From Streptomyces sp. TRM49041 (lineage in GTDB: Bacteria; Actinomycetota; Actinomycetes; Streptomycetales; Streptomycetaceae), in NCBI RefSeq assembly GCF_008271805.1, contig NZ_VSRY01000065.1:1-64000 (forward strand): a stretch of 64,000 nt of DNA, read 5' to 3'. Shown piece after piece: positions 26,939-35,250 of this stretch. The position numbers and the translations under genes are program-made. Numbering within the stretch: position 1 is the first letter of the stretch; each line of letters begins with the position of its first letter. The notes below the pieces were generated by a model that ran no database searches, had not been told where the DNA came from, and was given only the letters and a program-made list of their open reading frames with translations.

Positions 26939-27088
26939 CACCGGGGCGGGGCGCGAACCGGGCATTCAGCCGCCGCACACCCCCGCTCCGCCGGGCGGTC
27001 ACGTCGAATCCAGCCGGTGACGGGAGAAGTAGGGGTACGGGCCACCGCACCCCTCCGGCCCGCCCCGCCGTCCGGCCAAGGAGCCCCC

Positions 27089-27865
27089 ATGCCCACACTG
27101 TCCGCAGCCACCCTGGACGAGGCACCCACCCGGCAGCAGCCCCGCTACCGGGTCTCGATCGCCCGGGAGCAGAACGAGGTACGGGCCGCCCAGCGGCTGC
27201 GGTACCTGGTGTTCTCCGGGGAACTCGGCGCGCGGCTCGACGGGCCCGAGCCGGGGCTCGACAGCGACGCGTTCGACGCGTACTGCGACCACCTGCTCGT
27301 ACGCGACGAGTCCACCGGCGACGTCGTCGGCACCTACCGGCTCCTGCCGCCCGACCGCGCCCGCATAGCCGGACGCCTCTACTCCGACGGCGAGTTCGAC
27401 CTCTCCCGCCTCACCCCCATCCGCGACGACCTCGTCGAGGTCGGCCGCTCCTGTGTGCACCCCGCGCACCGCAACGGCGCCGTCATCTCCCTCATCTGGG
27501 CCGGCATCGCCCACTACATGACCCGCACCGGCCACAACTGGCTGGCCGGCTGCTGCTCCCTCCCGCTCGCCGACGGCGGCACCCTCGCCGCCGCCACCTG
27601 GGACACCGTCAAGGACAGGCACCTCGCGCCCGAGGAATACCGGGTCACCCCGCACCGCCTCTGGAACGCCGACGGCGTCCCCCGCCCCGCCGGGCGCACC
27701 GAACTCCCGCCGCTGCTGCGCGGCTACCTCCGCCTCGGCGCCCGGGTGTGCGGCGCACCCGCCCACGACCCGGACTTCGGCGTCGCCGACCTGTACGTAC
27801 TGCTCTCGCTGCGCCGCACCAACCCCCGCTACCTGCGGCACTTCCTCTCGCTCGGCGTGCAGTGA
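27089..27865 (+). CDS. olsB: N-acyltransferase for lyso-ornithine lipid (OlsB-like)
   Basis: 258 residues of the GNAT-like Acetyltransf_5 (hemolysin/OlsB) family: RAAQRLRYLVFSGELGARLD, DHLLVRDESTGDVVGTYRLL, FDLSRLTPIRDDLVEVGRSC, HPAHRNGAVISLIWAGIAHY and GCCSLPLADGG. Adds a 3-hydroxyacyl chain to the amino group of ornithine. AGGAG six bases before the ATG at 27089. Its stop overlaps the start of a PlsC-type gene by one base (TGATG), the olsB-olsA arrangement known from S. coelicolor (SCO0920-0921, from memory), giving phosphate-free membrane lipids. Confidence 0.85.
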   Translation: MPTLSAATLDEAPTRQQPRYRVSIAREQNEVRAAQRLRYLVFSGELGARLDGPEPGLDSDAFDAYCDHLLVRDESTGDVVGTYRLLPPDRARIAGRLYSDGEFDLSRLTPIRDDLVEVGRSCVHPAHRNGAVISLIWAGIAHYMTRTGHNWLAGCCSLPLADGGTLAAATWDTVKDRHLAPEEYRVTPHRLWNADGVPRPAGRTELPPLLRGYLRLGARVCGAPAHDPDFGVADLYVLLSLRRTNPRYLRHFLSLGVQ

Positions 27866-28749
27866 TGAGCGCCTGGCTGCCCACCGCACCCTGCCGACCC
27901 GGGCTCTGCGCCACCCCGGCGGGCCCCGAGGCCGGCCATGTCCGCGCCGTCCTGCGGCTCACCGCGGGGCTGCTCGCCATACTCGCCGGGGTGGCCCTCG
28001 CGCCGCTCACCACGCCCCTCACCCCGGCCGCCCGCCGGTCCCTCACCCGTCTGTGGTGCCGTACCGTCCTCCGCGCGTTCGGGCTCCGCGTACGGATCAC
28101 CGGCACCCCGCCGCCCGGCCCGCACCTCGTCGTCGCCAACCACGTCTCCTGGCTCGACATACCGCTCGTCGCGGCGGTCCTCCCCGGCCGGATGGTCGCC
28201 AAGCGCGAGGTGCGGTCCTGGCCGCTGGTCGGCCCCCTCGCCGCCCTCGGCGGCACCCTGTTCCTCGACCGCGACCGCCTGCGCGCCCTCCCCGGCGCGG
28301 TCCGCGACATCGCCCGCACCCTCGCCGCCGGGCACCGCGTCGTGGTCTTCCCCGAGGGCTCCACGTGGTGCGGACGGGCCCAGGGCCGGTTCCGCCCGGC
28401 GGCCTTCCAGGCGGCACTCGACGCGGGCGTCGCCGTCCAGCCCGTACGGATCACCTACCGGCCAATCGGCCCGGCCGCGTTCGTCGGCGACGACCCGCTG
28501 ACCGCGTCGCTGAGGCGGATCGCGGCGGCCGGCCGGCTCACCGCCGAGATCCGGGTCCTCGCCCCGATCCCGCCCGGCCGCCACCCGGACCGCCGCGCCC
28601 TGGCCCGCGCCGCGCAAGCGGCGGTCGCCGTCGCCGTGTCCTCTCAGACCGCCGTGGCCAGCGACAGCGCGAACCACCCCTTCTCGTCGGTCCACCACCG
28701 CGACAACTCCAGTCCGGCGGCCGCCAGTTCCTTCGCGACGCCCTCCTGA
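27865..28749 (+). CDS. olsA: Acyltransferase completing ornithine lipid (OlsA/PlsC-like)
   Basis: 294 residues. A hydrophobic segment near 35-55 anchors it; acyltransferase motifs are NHVSWLD (H-x4-D), GTLFLDRDR, VVFPEGSTW and VQPVRITYRP. It O-acylates lyso-ornithine lipid, or lysophosphatidate as a general PlsC. The last 35 residues or so (from about VAVAVSSQ, Ser/Ala-rich) run antisense to the end of egtD: the two genes overlap tail to tail by 106 bases. The conserved part ends before that, so the true function does not depend on the tail. Confidence 0.85.
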   Translation: MSAWLPTAPCRPGLCATPAGPEAGHVRAVLRLTAGLLAILAGVALAPLTTPLTPAARRSLTRLWCRTVLRAFGLRVRITGTPPPGPHLVVANHVSWLDIPLVAAVLPGRMVAKREVRSWPLVGPLAALGGTLFLDRDRLRALPGAVRDIARTLAAGHRVVVFPEGSTWCGRAQGRFRPAAFQAALDAGVAVQPVRITYRPIGPAAFVGDDPLTASLRRIAAAGRLTAEIRVLAPIPPGRHPDRRALARAAQAAVAVAVSSQTAVASDSANHPFSSVHHRDNSSPAAASSFATPS

Positions 28750-29609
28750 CGGAACTTCGCCGACACCTCCGTCCGCAACTCCTCACCCGCCGCGAACGGC
28801 ACTTCCAGGTCCAGCTCCGGGATCTTCACGGTCAGCGCGCGCCGCGCCCGCAGCCGCATCTCGATCCACTCGTTCTCCCGGTCCCACACGGCCACATGGC
28901 CGAAGTCGTCCGGATCGGCGTCCGCGCCCAGCTCCCGGGCCAGCACCGACAGTACGTTCTTGTTGAACGCCGCCGTCACCCCCGAGGCGTCGTCGTACGC
29001 CGCCACCAGCGTCGCCTCGTCCTTCACCAGATCGGTGCCGAGCAGCAGCGCGTCCCCGGGCTCCAGCAGCCCCCGAACCGAGCGCAGGAACGCGGCCCGC
29101 TGCCCGGGCAGCAGATTGCCGAGCGTGCCCCCCAGGAACGCCACGAGCCGCGGCCCCGGCGTGCCCGGCAGGGCCAGCCCCCGCGTGAAGTCGGCGACCA
29201 GCGCGTGCACCCGCAGCCCGGGCAGCTCCGCGGTGAGCGCCCCGGCCGCTCCGGTCAGCGCCGACTCGCTCACATCGACCGGCACATAGCCCTCCAGGCC
29301 GGGCCGCATGGCCCGCAGCAGGTGCCTGGTCTTCTCCGACGAGCCCGACCCCAGCTCCACCAGGGTGCGGGCGCCGGTCGCCGCGGCTATCTCCGGTGCC
29401 CGGGCGATCAGGATCTCCCGCTCCGCCCGGGTCGGGTAGTACTCGGGCAGCCGGGTGATCTCCTCGAACAGCTCGCTGCCCCGCGCGTCGTAGAACCACT
29501 TGGGAGGCAGCTCCTTCGGCATGCGGGTCAGGCCGTACAGCACGTCGGCGCGCAGATCGGCGCCTGCGGTGTCCTCGGGCAGGGTGCGGGTCAGCAGGAA
29601 CGGGCTCAC
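28644..29609 (-). CDS. egtD: Histidine N-alpha-trimethyltransferase EgtD
   Basis: 321 residues. TRMPKELPPKWFYDARGSEL and LFEEITRLPEYYPTRAEREI are EgtD signatures; SAM-binding LVELGSGSSEKTRHLL; VAFLGGTLGNLLPGQR and DLVKDEATLVAAYDD further on. Makes hercynine from histidine, the first intermediate of ergothioneine. GTG start overlaps the egtC stop (GTGA), last gene of the operon. No egtE (PLP-dependent lyase) follows, as in other Streptomyces I recall, where egtE lies elsewhere. Confidence 0.95.
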   Translation of the reverse strand: MSPFLLTRTLPEDTAGADLRADVLYGLTRMPKELPPKWFYDARGSELFEEITRLPEYYPTRAEREILIARAPEIAAATGARTLVELGSGSSEKTRHLLRAMRPGLEGYVPVDVSESALTGAAGALTAELPGLRVHALVADFTRGLALPGTPGPRLVAFLGGTLGNLLPGQRAAFLRSVRGLLEPGDALLLGTDLVKDEATLVAAYDDASGVTAAFNKNVLSVLARELGADADPDDFGHVAVWDRENEWIEMRLRARRALTVKIPELDLEVPFAAGEELRTEVSAKFRQEGVAKELAAAGLELSRWWTDEKGWFALSLATAV

Positions 29610-30448
29610 GCGGGGGACTCCTCGAGCGGGTCGGCCGAAGCACGGGGGACGTGCGGCGAGAGAGGGGAGGGAGATGAGGCGAGCGGCGGCGACACGGGCA
29701 GCGGACCGAGCGTCACCCCGTCCGCCGTGGCGGTGAGCAGCGTCCGGTCCGGCACCTCGCACCAGGCGGGATCGTCGTCGTACGGCTCCGAGGCCACGAC
29801 CGCGCGGCGGCCGGGGCCCGGCGGCCCGGCCAGGTACCAGAGCGTGTCGCCCCACGCGGTGGCGGCGACTGTCGTGCCGTCCGTGAGCAGCAGGTTCAGC
29901 CGCGACGCGGGCGAGGCCGTGGCCACGTCGCGGACCACGCGGGCCAGGGCGTCCGCCAGGGTGTCGCCGTGCCGCAGCCGGTGCAGCACCAGCGCCCACA
30001 CCAGCGCCGAGTCGTTACGGGCCTCCAGCGCCAGCAGCTCCGTCGGCGGCAGCCCCGCGGTGAGCGCGGCGACCGTGTCGGGCCAGCCCGCCACCGCGCC
30101 GTTGTGGCTGAACAGCCACGGCCCGGACGCGAACGGCGCCGCGGCCGCCTCCCCGTCGGCGCCGGGCAGGGTCGCGTCCCGGACGGCGGCCAGCGCCGCA
30201 CGTGACCGCACCACCCGCGCCAGGTCGGCGAACGACGGGTCCGCCCACACGGGCCCCGCCCTCCGGTAGCGGGCCGGCACCGGGTCGCCCGGCGCGTACC
30301 ACCCGACCCCGAAGCCGTCCGCGTTGACCGTCCCGTACCGCTGGCGGCGAGGCGCCCACGACTGCCGGTACAGGCCGTGAGCGGGCGCCACGAGGAGCTC
30401 CCCGAGCGGCACCGCGTCGGCGCCCGCCCAGGCGATATGACGGCACAT
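29606..30448 (-). CDS. egtC: Gamma-glutamyl-hercynylcysteine sulfoxide hydrolase EgtC
   Basis: 280 residues of the class II glutamine amidotransferase fold. The mature nucleophile is Cys2 (MCRHIAWAG), with the family motifs RYGTVNADGFGVGWYAPGD and FSHNGAVAGWPD, plus ARNDSALVWALVLHRL. Removes the glutamate from gamma-glutamyl-hercynylcysteine sulfoxide. A Pro/Ser-rich tail of about 30 residues ends the protein. The ATG overlaps the egtB stop by one base (TGATG), and its own stop overlaps the egtD start. Confidence 0.93.
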   Translation of the reverse strand: MCRHIAWAGADAVPLGELLVAPAHGLYRQSWAPRRQRYGTVNADGFGVGWYAPGDPVPARYRRAGPVWADPSFADLARVVRSRAALAAVRDATLPGADGEAAAAPFASGPWLFSHNGAVAGWPDTVAALTAGLPPTELLALEARNDSALVWALVLHRLRHGDTLADALARVVRDVATASPASRLNLLLTDGTTVAATAWGDTLWYLAGPPGPGRRAVVASEPYDDDPAWCEVPDRTLLTATADGVTLGPLPVSPPLASSPSPLSPHVPRASADPLEESPA

Positions 30449-31779
30449 CAGCCCGTCACCCCCGCGTCCCGCGCCGTACGGAACCCGGCGAAGATCTGCC
30501 GCCGCACGGGCAGGTCCCAGTTCCGGAACGTCCCCCGGCACGCCACCGGCGCGACCGCGAACGAACCGCCCCGCAGCACCTTGTGCCCGGGCCCGAAGAA
30601 GACCTCCGAGTACTCGCGGTACGGGAACGCCACGAACCCCGGGTACGGCAGGAAGTCACTGGCCGTCCACTCCCACACGTCCCCGATCAGCTGCCGTACG
30701 CCCAGCGGGGACGCCCCCGTCGGGTAGCTGCCCACCGGAGCCGGGCGCAGATGCCGCTGCCCCAGGTTGGCGCGGTCCGGCGTCGCCTCGGCGTCACCCC
30801 ACGGGTAGCGCCGCGACCGCCCCGACACCGGGTCGTACCGGGCGGCCTTCTCCCACTCGGCCTCCGTCGGCAGCCTGCGGCCGGCCCAGCGCGCGTAGGC
30901 GTCGGCCTCGTACCAGCTGACGTGCAGCACCGGCTCGTCGTCCGGCACCGGCTCGACGACCCCGAAGCGCCGCCGCAGCCACTGCCCGCCCTCGTGGCCC
31001 CAGAACAGCGGCGCGCCGATGCCGTGCCGCCGGATCTGCGCCCAGCCCTCGGGCGCCCACCAGCGCTCTTCGCGGTAGCCGCCGTCGTCGACGAAGTGCC
31101 GGTACGCGCCGCACGTCACAGGCACCGTGTCGATGAAGAACTCCGGGACGACCCGCATATGGCCCGGCCGTTCGTTGTCCAGCGCCCACGGCTCCTCCTC
31201 GGACGAGGTGCCCATCGTGAACGCGCCGCCCGGTACCCGCGTCTCGGCCGGGAGCCGCGCCGCGTCCTCGGCCGGTGGCGGGGGCGCGGGCGCGGTGAGC
31301 GCGGCGGGACCGCGGCGGAGCTGGTGGGTGATCAGCATGGTCTCGTCGTGCTGCTGCTCGTGCTGGGCGACCATCCCGAACGCGAACGCCGCGTCCAGCA
31401 GCGGATCGCCTTCCAGCCGGGCGCGGTCGAGGACGTCGAGGACCCGGCCGCGCACCTCGGCCGCGTACGCCCGTGCCTCGGTCGGCGGCAGCAGCGGCAG
31501 GGAGGGCCGGGTGGCCCGGGGGTGCTCGAACGCGTCGTACAGCGGGTCGATCTCGGGACGCAGCGCCTCCCGCCCGCCGACGGCGCGCAGGAGCCACTGC
31601 TCCTCCTGGTTGGCGATATGGGCCAGGTCCCACACCAGCGGGGACATCAACGGCGAGTGCTGGGCGGTCAGCTCGCCGTCGTCGACACAGTCGGTGAGCA
31701 GGGCCGTACGCGCCCGGGCGGCAGCCAGTGCGTCGCACGCCTGCCGCCGGAGGATCTCGGGGGAGGCGGAAACGGTCAT
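30448..31779 (-). CDS. egtB: Hercynine oxygenase EgtB
   Basis: 443 residues. N-terminal DinB-like domain with the iron ligands in AQHEQQHDETML (H-x3-H-x-E) plus an earlier histidine in LVWDLAHIANQEEQWLL; C-terminal formylglycine-generating-enzyme domain (VPGGAFTMGTSSEEEPWALD, WEWTASDFLPYPG, KVLRGGSF, FRNWDLP). Couples gamma-glutamylcysteine to hercynine with O2. ATG overlaps the egtA stop by four bases. Complete and without apparent lesions. Confidence 0.95.
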   Translation of the reverse strand: MTVSASPEILRRQACDALAAARARTALLTDCVDDGELTAQHSPLMSPLVWDLAHIANQEEQWLLRAVGGREALRPEIDPLYDAFEHPRATRPSLPLLPPTEARAYAAEVRGRVLDVLDRARLEGDPLLDAAFAFGMVAQHEQQHDETMLITHQLRRGPAALTAPAPPPPAEDAARLPAETRVPGGAFTMGTSSEEEPWALDNERPGHMRVVPEFFIDTVPVTCGAYRHFVDDGGYREERWWAPEGWAQIRRHGIGAPLFWGHEGGQWLRRRFGVVEPVPDDEPVLHVSWYEADAYARWAGRRLPTEAEWEKAARYDPVSGRSRRYPWGDAEATPDRANLGQRHLRPAPVGSYPTGASPLGVRQLIGDVWEWTASDFLPYPGFVAFPYREYSEVFFGPGHKVLRGGSFAVAPVACRGTFRNWDLPVRRQIFAGFRTARDAGVTG

Positions 31780-33155
31780 GAACGGGGGTCCTTCGCGGAG
31801 TCGGGGCCGGTGCCGGGGCCGAGGCCGGAAGAGGAGGCGGGGGGAGCGGGGCGCCCGGGAGGACCCGGAGGAGCCGAGGCCGGGACGGCGGGGGAGAGCG
31901 GGGCGAGGCGCCGGTCGTCGGCCGGGCAGCGGCGCCGCAGCACGAACCGGTCCTGGAACGCGGCGACCGCGTCCAGCACCCCGGTGGGCGCGCCGGAGCG
32001 GACCAGAGCCTGGAGGGCGAGGCCGAAGCACGCCACGGCCGCCCGGTGCAGGGCGAGCGCGTCCGGACCGTCCCGGATGGCGGCCCGCCAGTGCGCGTCG
32101 TTCGGCGGGCGCAGCGGTCCGGCCGTCTCCGCCAGCGGCAGCAGAACCCGGTACGCCGCGTCGGCGGCCTCCGGGTCGTCGAACAGGGCGCTGGTCACGG
32201 CGAGGGGCACGATCCAGCCGTCGTCGCCCGGCTGCGCGTCGAGCATGCGCAGCTCCAGATGGCTCCCGCGGGGCCGGACCGGCGGGAACAGTGTCGTCAG
32301 GTGGTAGTCGAGATCGGCCCGGGTCGGGGCCCTGAGCGTTCCGGACCGCAGCCACTCACGGAACGTGAGGCCCTCCGGCACCGCCCAGGGTCCCTCGGCG
32401 GCGCGGACACACATCACGGGCACCTCCAGCACATGCGCCGCCCAGGCGGACCGGGGTTCGCGTCCGGTGGGCGGGGACAGGCCCCGTACCGGGTCGATCG
32501 CCGCCCACAGCGACTGCCGCGTGGACCGCAGGCCGGTGGGTCTGCCGTGCAGCGTGGGGGAGTTGGCGAACGAGGCGACCAGGACCGGGCCGAGGAGGTG
32601 GGCCAGCCGCCAGCGCCGCTCGAAGCCGAGCGGGCCGGGCTCCTCGTGCCCCGAGTCCACGCAGATCTGTACGGACGCCGAGTCGCGCATCATGAACCGG
32701 CCGGCCGGGCCCCAGCGGTCGAGATAGCGCTCCATGGCGTCGTAGCGGGGCTCGCGCAGGAGGCGTTCCCGGGTGGCGAGCCACGGGTCCGTACCGGAGC
32801 CGGTGAGGGTGAGTCCGAGCGGGGTGAGCACGGCGCGCACGGCGGAGAGGTCCGCCGAGACGGTGGCGACGCACTCGGTGAGCGACGCGGCGGGCGGCGA
32901 GCTGAGCTCCAGCTGTCCGCCGGGCTCCAGGGTGAGCGAGGACCCCAGGCCGAGGGTGCGCAGGGTGGTGAAGGCGGTGTGCAGACGATCGCCGGGGACG
33001 GGCAGATACGGGCGGTGCAGATCGTGGACGAACCATTCCAGTTCGACCCCGACCGCGCGGGGAGGACCGGTCTTGAAACAGATGCACCGCAGCAGATCCT
33101 CCGCCTCGTCCTCGGACAGCGGCTCTCCGCTCTCCGGGAAGTCGGTCGACGGCAT
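31776..33155 (-). CDS. egtA: Glutamate-cysteine ligase EgtA
   Basis: 459 residues, GCS2 family: VGVELEWFVHDLHRPYLPV, LTLEPGGQLELSSPPA, MMRDSASVQICVD, SFANSPTLHGRPTGLRSTRQ. Supplies gamma-glutamylcysteine for EgtB. First gene of the operon; GGAGG seven bases before the ATG. The last 40 residues or so are low-complexity Pro/Ala/Ser. The 134 bases to the divergent PARG-like gene (33156-33289) hold both promoters, with no clear operator seen. Confidence 0.93.
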   Translation of the reverse strand: MPSTDFPESGEPLSEDEAEDLLRCICFKTGPPRAVGVELEWFVHDLHRPYLPVPGDRLHTAFTTLRTLGLGSSLTLEPGGQLELSSPPAASLTECVATVSADLSAVRAVLTPLGLTLTGSGTDPWLATRERLLREPRYDAMERYLDRWGPAGRFMMRDSASVQICVDSGHEEPGPLGFERRWRLAHLLGPVLVASFANSPTLHGRPTGLRSTRQSLWAAIDPVRGLSPPTGREPRSAWAAHVLEVPVMCVRAAEGPWAVPEGLTFREWLRSGTLRAPTRADLDYHLTTLFPPVRPRGSHLELRMLDAQPGDDGWIVPLAVTSALFDDPEAADAAYRVLLPLAETAGPLRPPNDAHWRAAIRDGPDALALHRAAVACFGLALQALVRSGAPTGVLDAVAAFQDRFVLRRRCPADDRRLAPLSPAVPASAPPGPPGRPAPPASSSGLGPGTGPDSAKDPRS

Positions 33156-33289
33156 GGTGGCTCCTCCTGTCGAAGGCGTACCGTCCCACCTAAGCCACCG
33201 CCGACGGCCCGCACAAGAGTGCCCCCGTGAACGGCACATGCCGGAAATCCCGTTGCCCGCCGCCCGCATGATCGCGGACGATGCCGGGT

Positions 33290-34147
33290 ATGAGCGCACG
33301 ACTGCGGGACATCGCACGCCGGACCGAGGAGATCGTCGCGGCGGGCCGTTACCGGACCGAGGACGGCCGCGAGATCAGCATCGCCGAGGACCTGGCCCGC
33401 GCCCTCGCCGGGACGACCCTGCACGGTCCCGGCCCCGTACCCTTCCCCGCCACGTCGGACGCCGGTTCGGGCGCAGGTTCGGACATCGGCCGTACGGCCA
33501 GGATCGAGGTCACCGGCGAGTCCAGTACCGAGGCGGCGCGCCGGCTCACCACAGCCGTACCGGACGCCCCGGTCGCCGTCCTCAACTTCGCCTCCGCGCG
33601 CAACCCCGGAGGCGGCTACCTCAACGGCGCACAGGCCCAGGAAGAGGCCGTCTGCCGCGCGTCCGCCCTGTACGCCACGCTGCTGCGGGCCCCCGCCTAC
33701 TACGAGCACCACCGCGCCGACCGCGACCCCTTCTACACGGACCGGGTCATCCACTCGCCCGGCGTCCCGGTGTTCCGGGACGACCGGGGCCGGCTTCTCG
33801 ACCGGCCCTACACGGTGGGGTTCCTGACCTCACCGGCGCCCAACGCGGGCGTCATCCGCCGCCGCACGCCCGAACTGGCCGCCCGCATCCCGGCCGCCCT
33901 GGCGTCCCGCGCCGAGCGCGTCCTGGAGACCGCCGCGGCCCACGGCTACGGGCGGCTCGTGCTGGGCGCCTGGGGCTGCGGCGTCTTCCGCAACGACCCG
34001 GCCGAGGTGGCGGGCGCGTTCCGGGCGCTCCTCACCGGCGACGGGCGGTTCGCGGGCCGGTTCGAGGAGGTCGTCTTCGCGATCCTGGACCGCACGCGCG
34101 ACGCGGGCACGCTCGCGGCGTTCCGCGAGGCGTTCCCGGCCGCCTAG
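33290..34147 (+). CDS. Bacterial-type poly(ADP-ribose) glycohydrolase (TIGR02452)
   Basis: 285 residues. The catalytic signature GGGYLNGAQAQEEAVCR matches GGG-x6-8-QEE of the bacterial-type PARG fold (macrodomain superfamily); VAVLNFASARNPGGGY precedes it and GRLVLGAWGCGVFRNDP is the second macrodomain loop. It should hydrolyse ADP-ribose-ribose bonds. The start at 33290 (MSARLRDIARRTEEI) matches homologues; an ATG at 33281 adds three residues. It stands alone, divergent from the ergothioneine operon. ADP-ribosyltransferase partners are not in the window. Confidence 0.88.
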   Translation: MSARLRDIARRTEEIVAAGRYRTEDGREISIAEDLARALAGTTLHGPGPVPFPATSDAGSGAGSDIGRTARIEVTGESSTEAARRLTTAVPDAPVAVLNFASARNPGGGYLNGAQAQEEAVCRASALYATLLRAPAYYEHHRADRDPFYTDRVIHSPGVPVFRDDRGRLLDRPYTVGFLTSPAPNAGVIRRRTPELAARIPAALASRAERVLETAAAHGYGRLVLGAWGCGVFRNDPAEVAGAFRALLTGDGRFAGRFEEVVFAILDRTRDAGTLAAFREAFPAA

Positions 34148-34172
34148 CGGGGAACGCCCGTACGCGGAGCGG

Positions 34173-34643
34173 TCAGCTCCAGCCGTAACGCCCGGCCAGC
34201 CGCGTCACGACCAGATCGAACCGCGGCCGGTCCAGCGCGCAGGCCTCGCGCCGCATCCCGTCCTCGTGGACCCTCAGCACCCGGTCCAGGTCGACCCAGG
34301 ACTCACGCCCGGCCCGGTCCCACGGCCCGACGCCTATCGGCACCCACTCGTGGTCGTGGTCGTGCCGTCTGCTCGACAGCTGCACGGCGAGCAGCGTGCC
34401 GGCCGCCTCCCGGGCGACCACCAGGACGGGGCGGTCCTTGCCGCGCCCGTCGTTCTCCTCGTACGGCACCCACGTCCAGACGATCTCACCGGGATCGGGG
34501 GCGTTGTCGCGGTCGGGGGCGTAGGAGGTGCGGACCGGCCCGACCGCGTGGGGTTCGGCTTCGGTGGTCGCGGTCGGCCCGTACCGGCCGGGGAGGTCGT
34601 CGAGGCCGTCAGGGGAGCCGCTTGAGCGGAAGTGCGTCGTCAC
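34173..34643 (-). CDS. PemK/MazF-type toxin-like protein
   Basis: 156 residues. The N-terminal 50 are disordered; the PemK core follows: DPGEIVWTWVPYEENDGRGK, RPVLVVAREAAGTLLAVQLS, WVDLDRVLRVHEDGM. This resembles the single-domain ribonuclease fold of MazF/PemK, but the usual antitoxin gene is absent on either side, so it may be an orphan or an ordinary PemK-like protein. GTG start. It converges on the PARG gene with 25 bases between stops. Confidence 0.72.
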   Translation of the reverse strand: MTTHFRSSGSPDGLDDLPGRYGPTATTEAEPHAVGPVRTSYAPDRDNAPDPGEIVWTWVPYEENDGRGKDRPVLVVAREAAGTLLAVQLSSRRHDHDHEWVPIGVGPWDRAGRESWVDLDRVLRVHEDGMRREACALDRPRFDLVVTRLAGRYGWS

Positions 34644-34710
34644 GACGGCACACCGTAGAGCCTCACGGCCGGTAACCGCACCCCTGGCCGCCTCCGCGGG
34701 CGTCCGTCGT

Positions 34711-34734
34711 CGGTCGGTCGGTCGGTCGGTCGGC
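34711..34734. repeat. CGGT tetranucleotide tandem repeat
   Basis: Five CGGT units followed by CGGC. Not in a gene; it lies between the PemK start and the next rightward gene. Likely a slippage-prone microsatellite. Confidence 0.8.
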
Positions 34735-34813
34735 GGCGTCGGTGTCGGTCGGCGAGGGTCGGCGGCCGTCGCCTGACGTGCGCGTCGCGCCGTACGTCCT
34801 TAGCGTCACGAGC

Positions 34814-35083
34814 ATGAGCACACATCCGCAGCGCTTCGAGATCCTGGTCGTGCCGCAGCACGCTGAGGGGCGCGATGTCGCGCACCTCGCCGAGGTGGCG
34901 ATCCGCTCGGCCGTGGTGGAGGCCACCGGCGAGACGGGCGCCTCGGGATACCCGCGGTACTCCGGGGGCGGCATGGTCGCCGATATCGACCCGGAGACCC
35001 GCACGGTGGAGGCGCTGCTGGTGGACGGCTTCGAGCTGGACTACGGTCTGTCGGCGCGGGTGACGGCCCCGGCTGACGGCTGA
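34814..35083 (+). CDS. Small hypothetical protein
   Basis: 89 residues, not recognised. MSTHPQRFEILVVPQHAEGR is followed by HLAEVAIRSAVVEATGETGA and a mixed beta segment DIDPETRTVEALLVDGFELD. No signal or membrane helix. The ATG at 34814 has no good Shine-Dalgarno sequence. Its stop lies inside the 7-base tandem repeat that follows, so the C-terminus is probably variable among strains. Confidence 0.6.
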   Translation: MSTHPQRFEILVVPQHAEGRDVAHLAEVAIRSAVVEATGETGASGYPRYSGGGMVADIDPETRTVEALLVDGFELDYGLSARVTAPADG

Positions 35084-35112
35084 CGGCTGACGGCTGACGG
35101 CTGACGGCTGAC
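35071..35112. repeat. GGCTGAC tandem repeat, six perfect copies
   Basis: Six consecutive GGCTGAC units, then an imperfect copy and a further GGCTGAC at 35121-35127. The array begins inside the small hypothetical gene and contains its stop; because 7 is not a multiple of 3, a TGA falls in all three rightward frames. Confidence 0.9.
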
Positions 35113-35183
35113 GGCTCGGCGGCTGACGGCTCGGCGGCCGTTGACACCGACCGCTCCGGCGCCGGAGACTCGCCACGTCGGTA

Positions 35184-35199
35184 GTGAACGCCCGTTCAC
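35184..35199. promoter_or_regulatory. TetR-like operator upstream of thiolase gene
   Basis: GTGAACG-CC-CGTTCAC, a perfect 7+2+7 dyad centred about 60 bases before the thiolase start. The sequence is of the GTGAAC/GTTCAC class bound by TetR-family repressors in actinobacteria. No tetR gene is adjacent. Confidence 0.7.
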
Positions 35200-35250
35200 C
35201 ATACGCGTGCGCGAATGCGCGCACGCACGAGGCCGTGGGAGAGAGACCCG

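Noticed and set aside
34173..34643. PemK-like gene as a full toxin-antitoxin module
   Set aside because: No antitoxin ORF immediately upstream or downstream on the same strand.
35071..35140. Short repeats considered as a CRISPR array
   Set aside because: Unit is 7 bases without spacers; simple tandem repeat.
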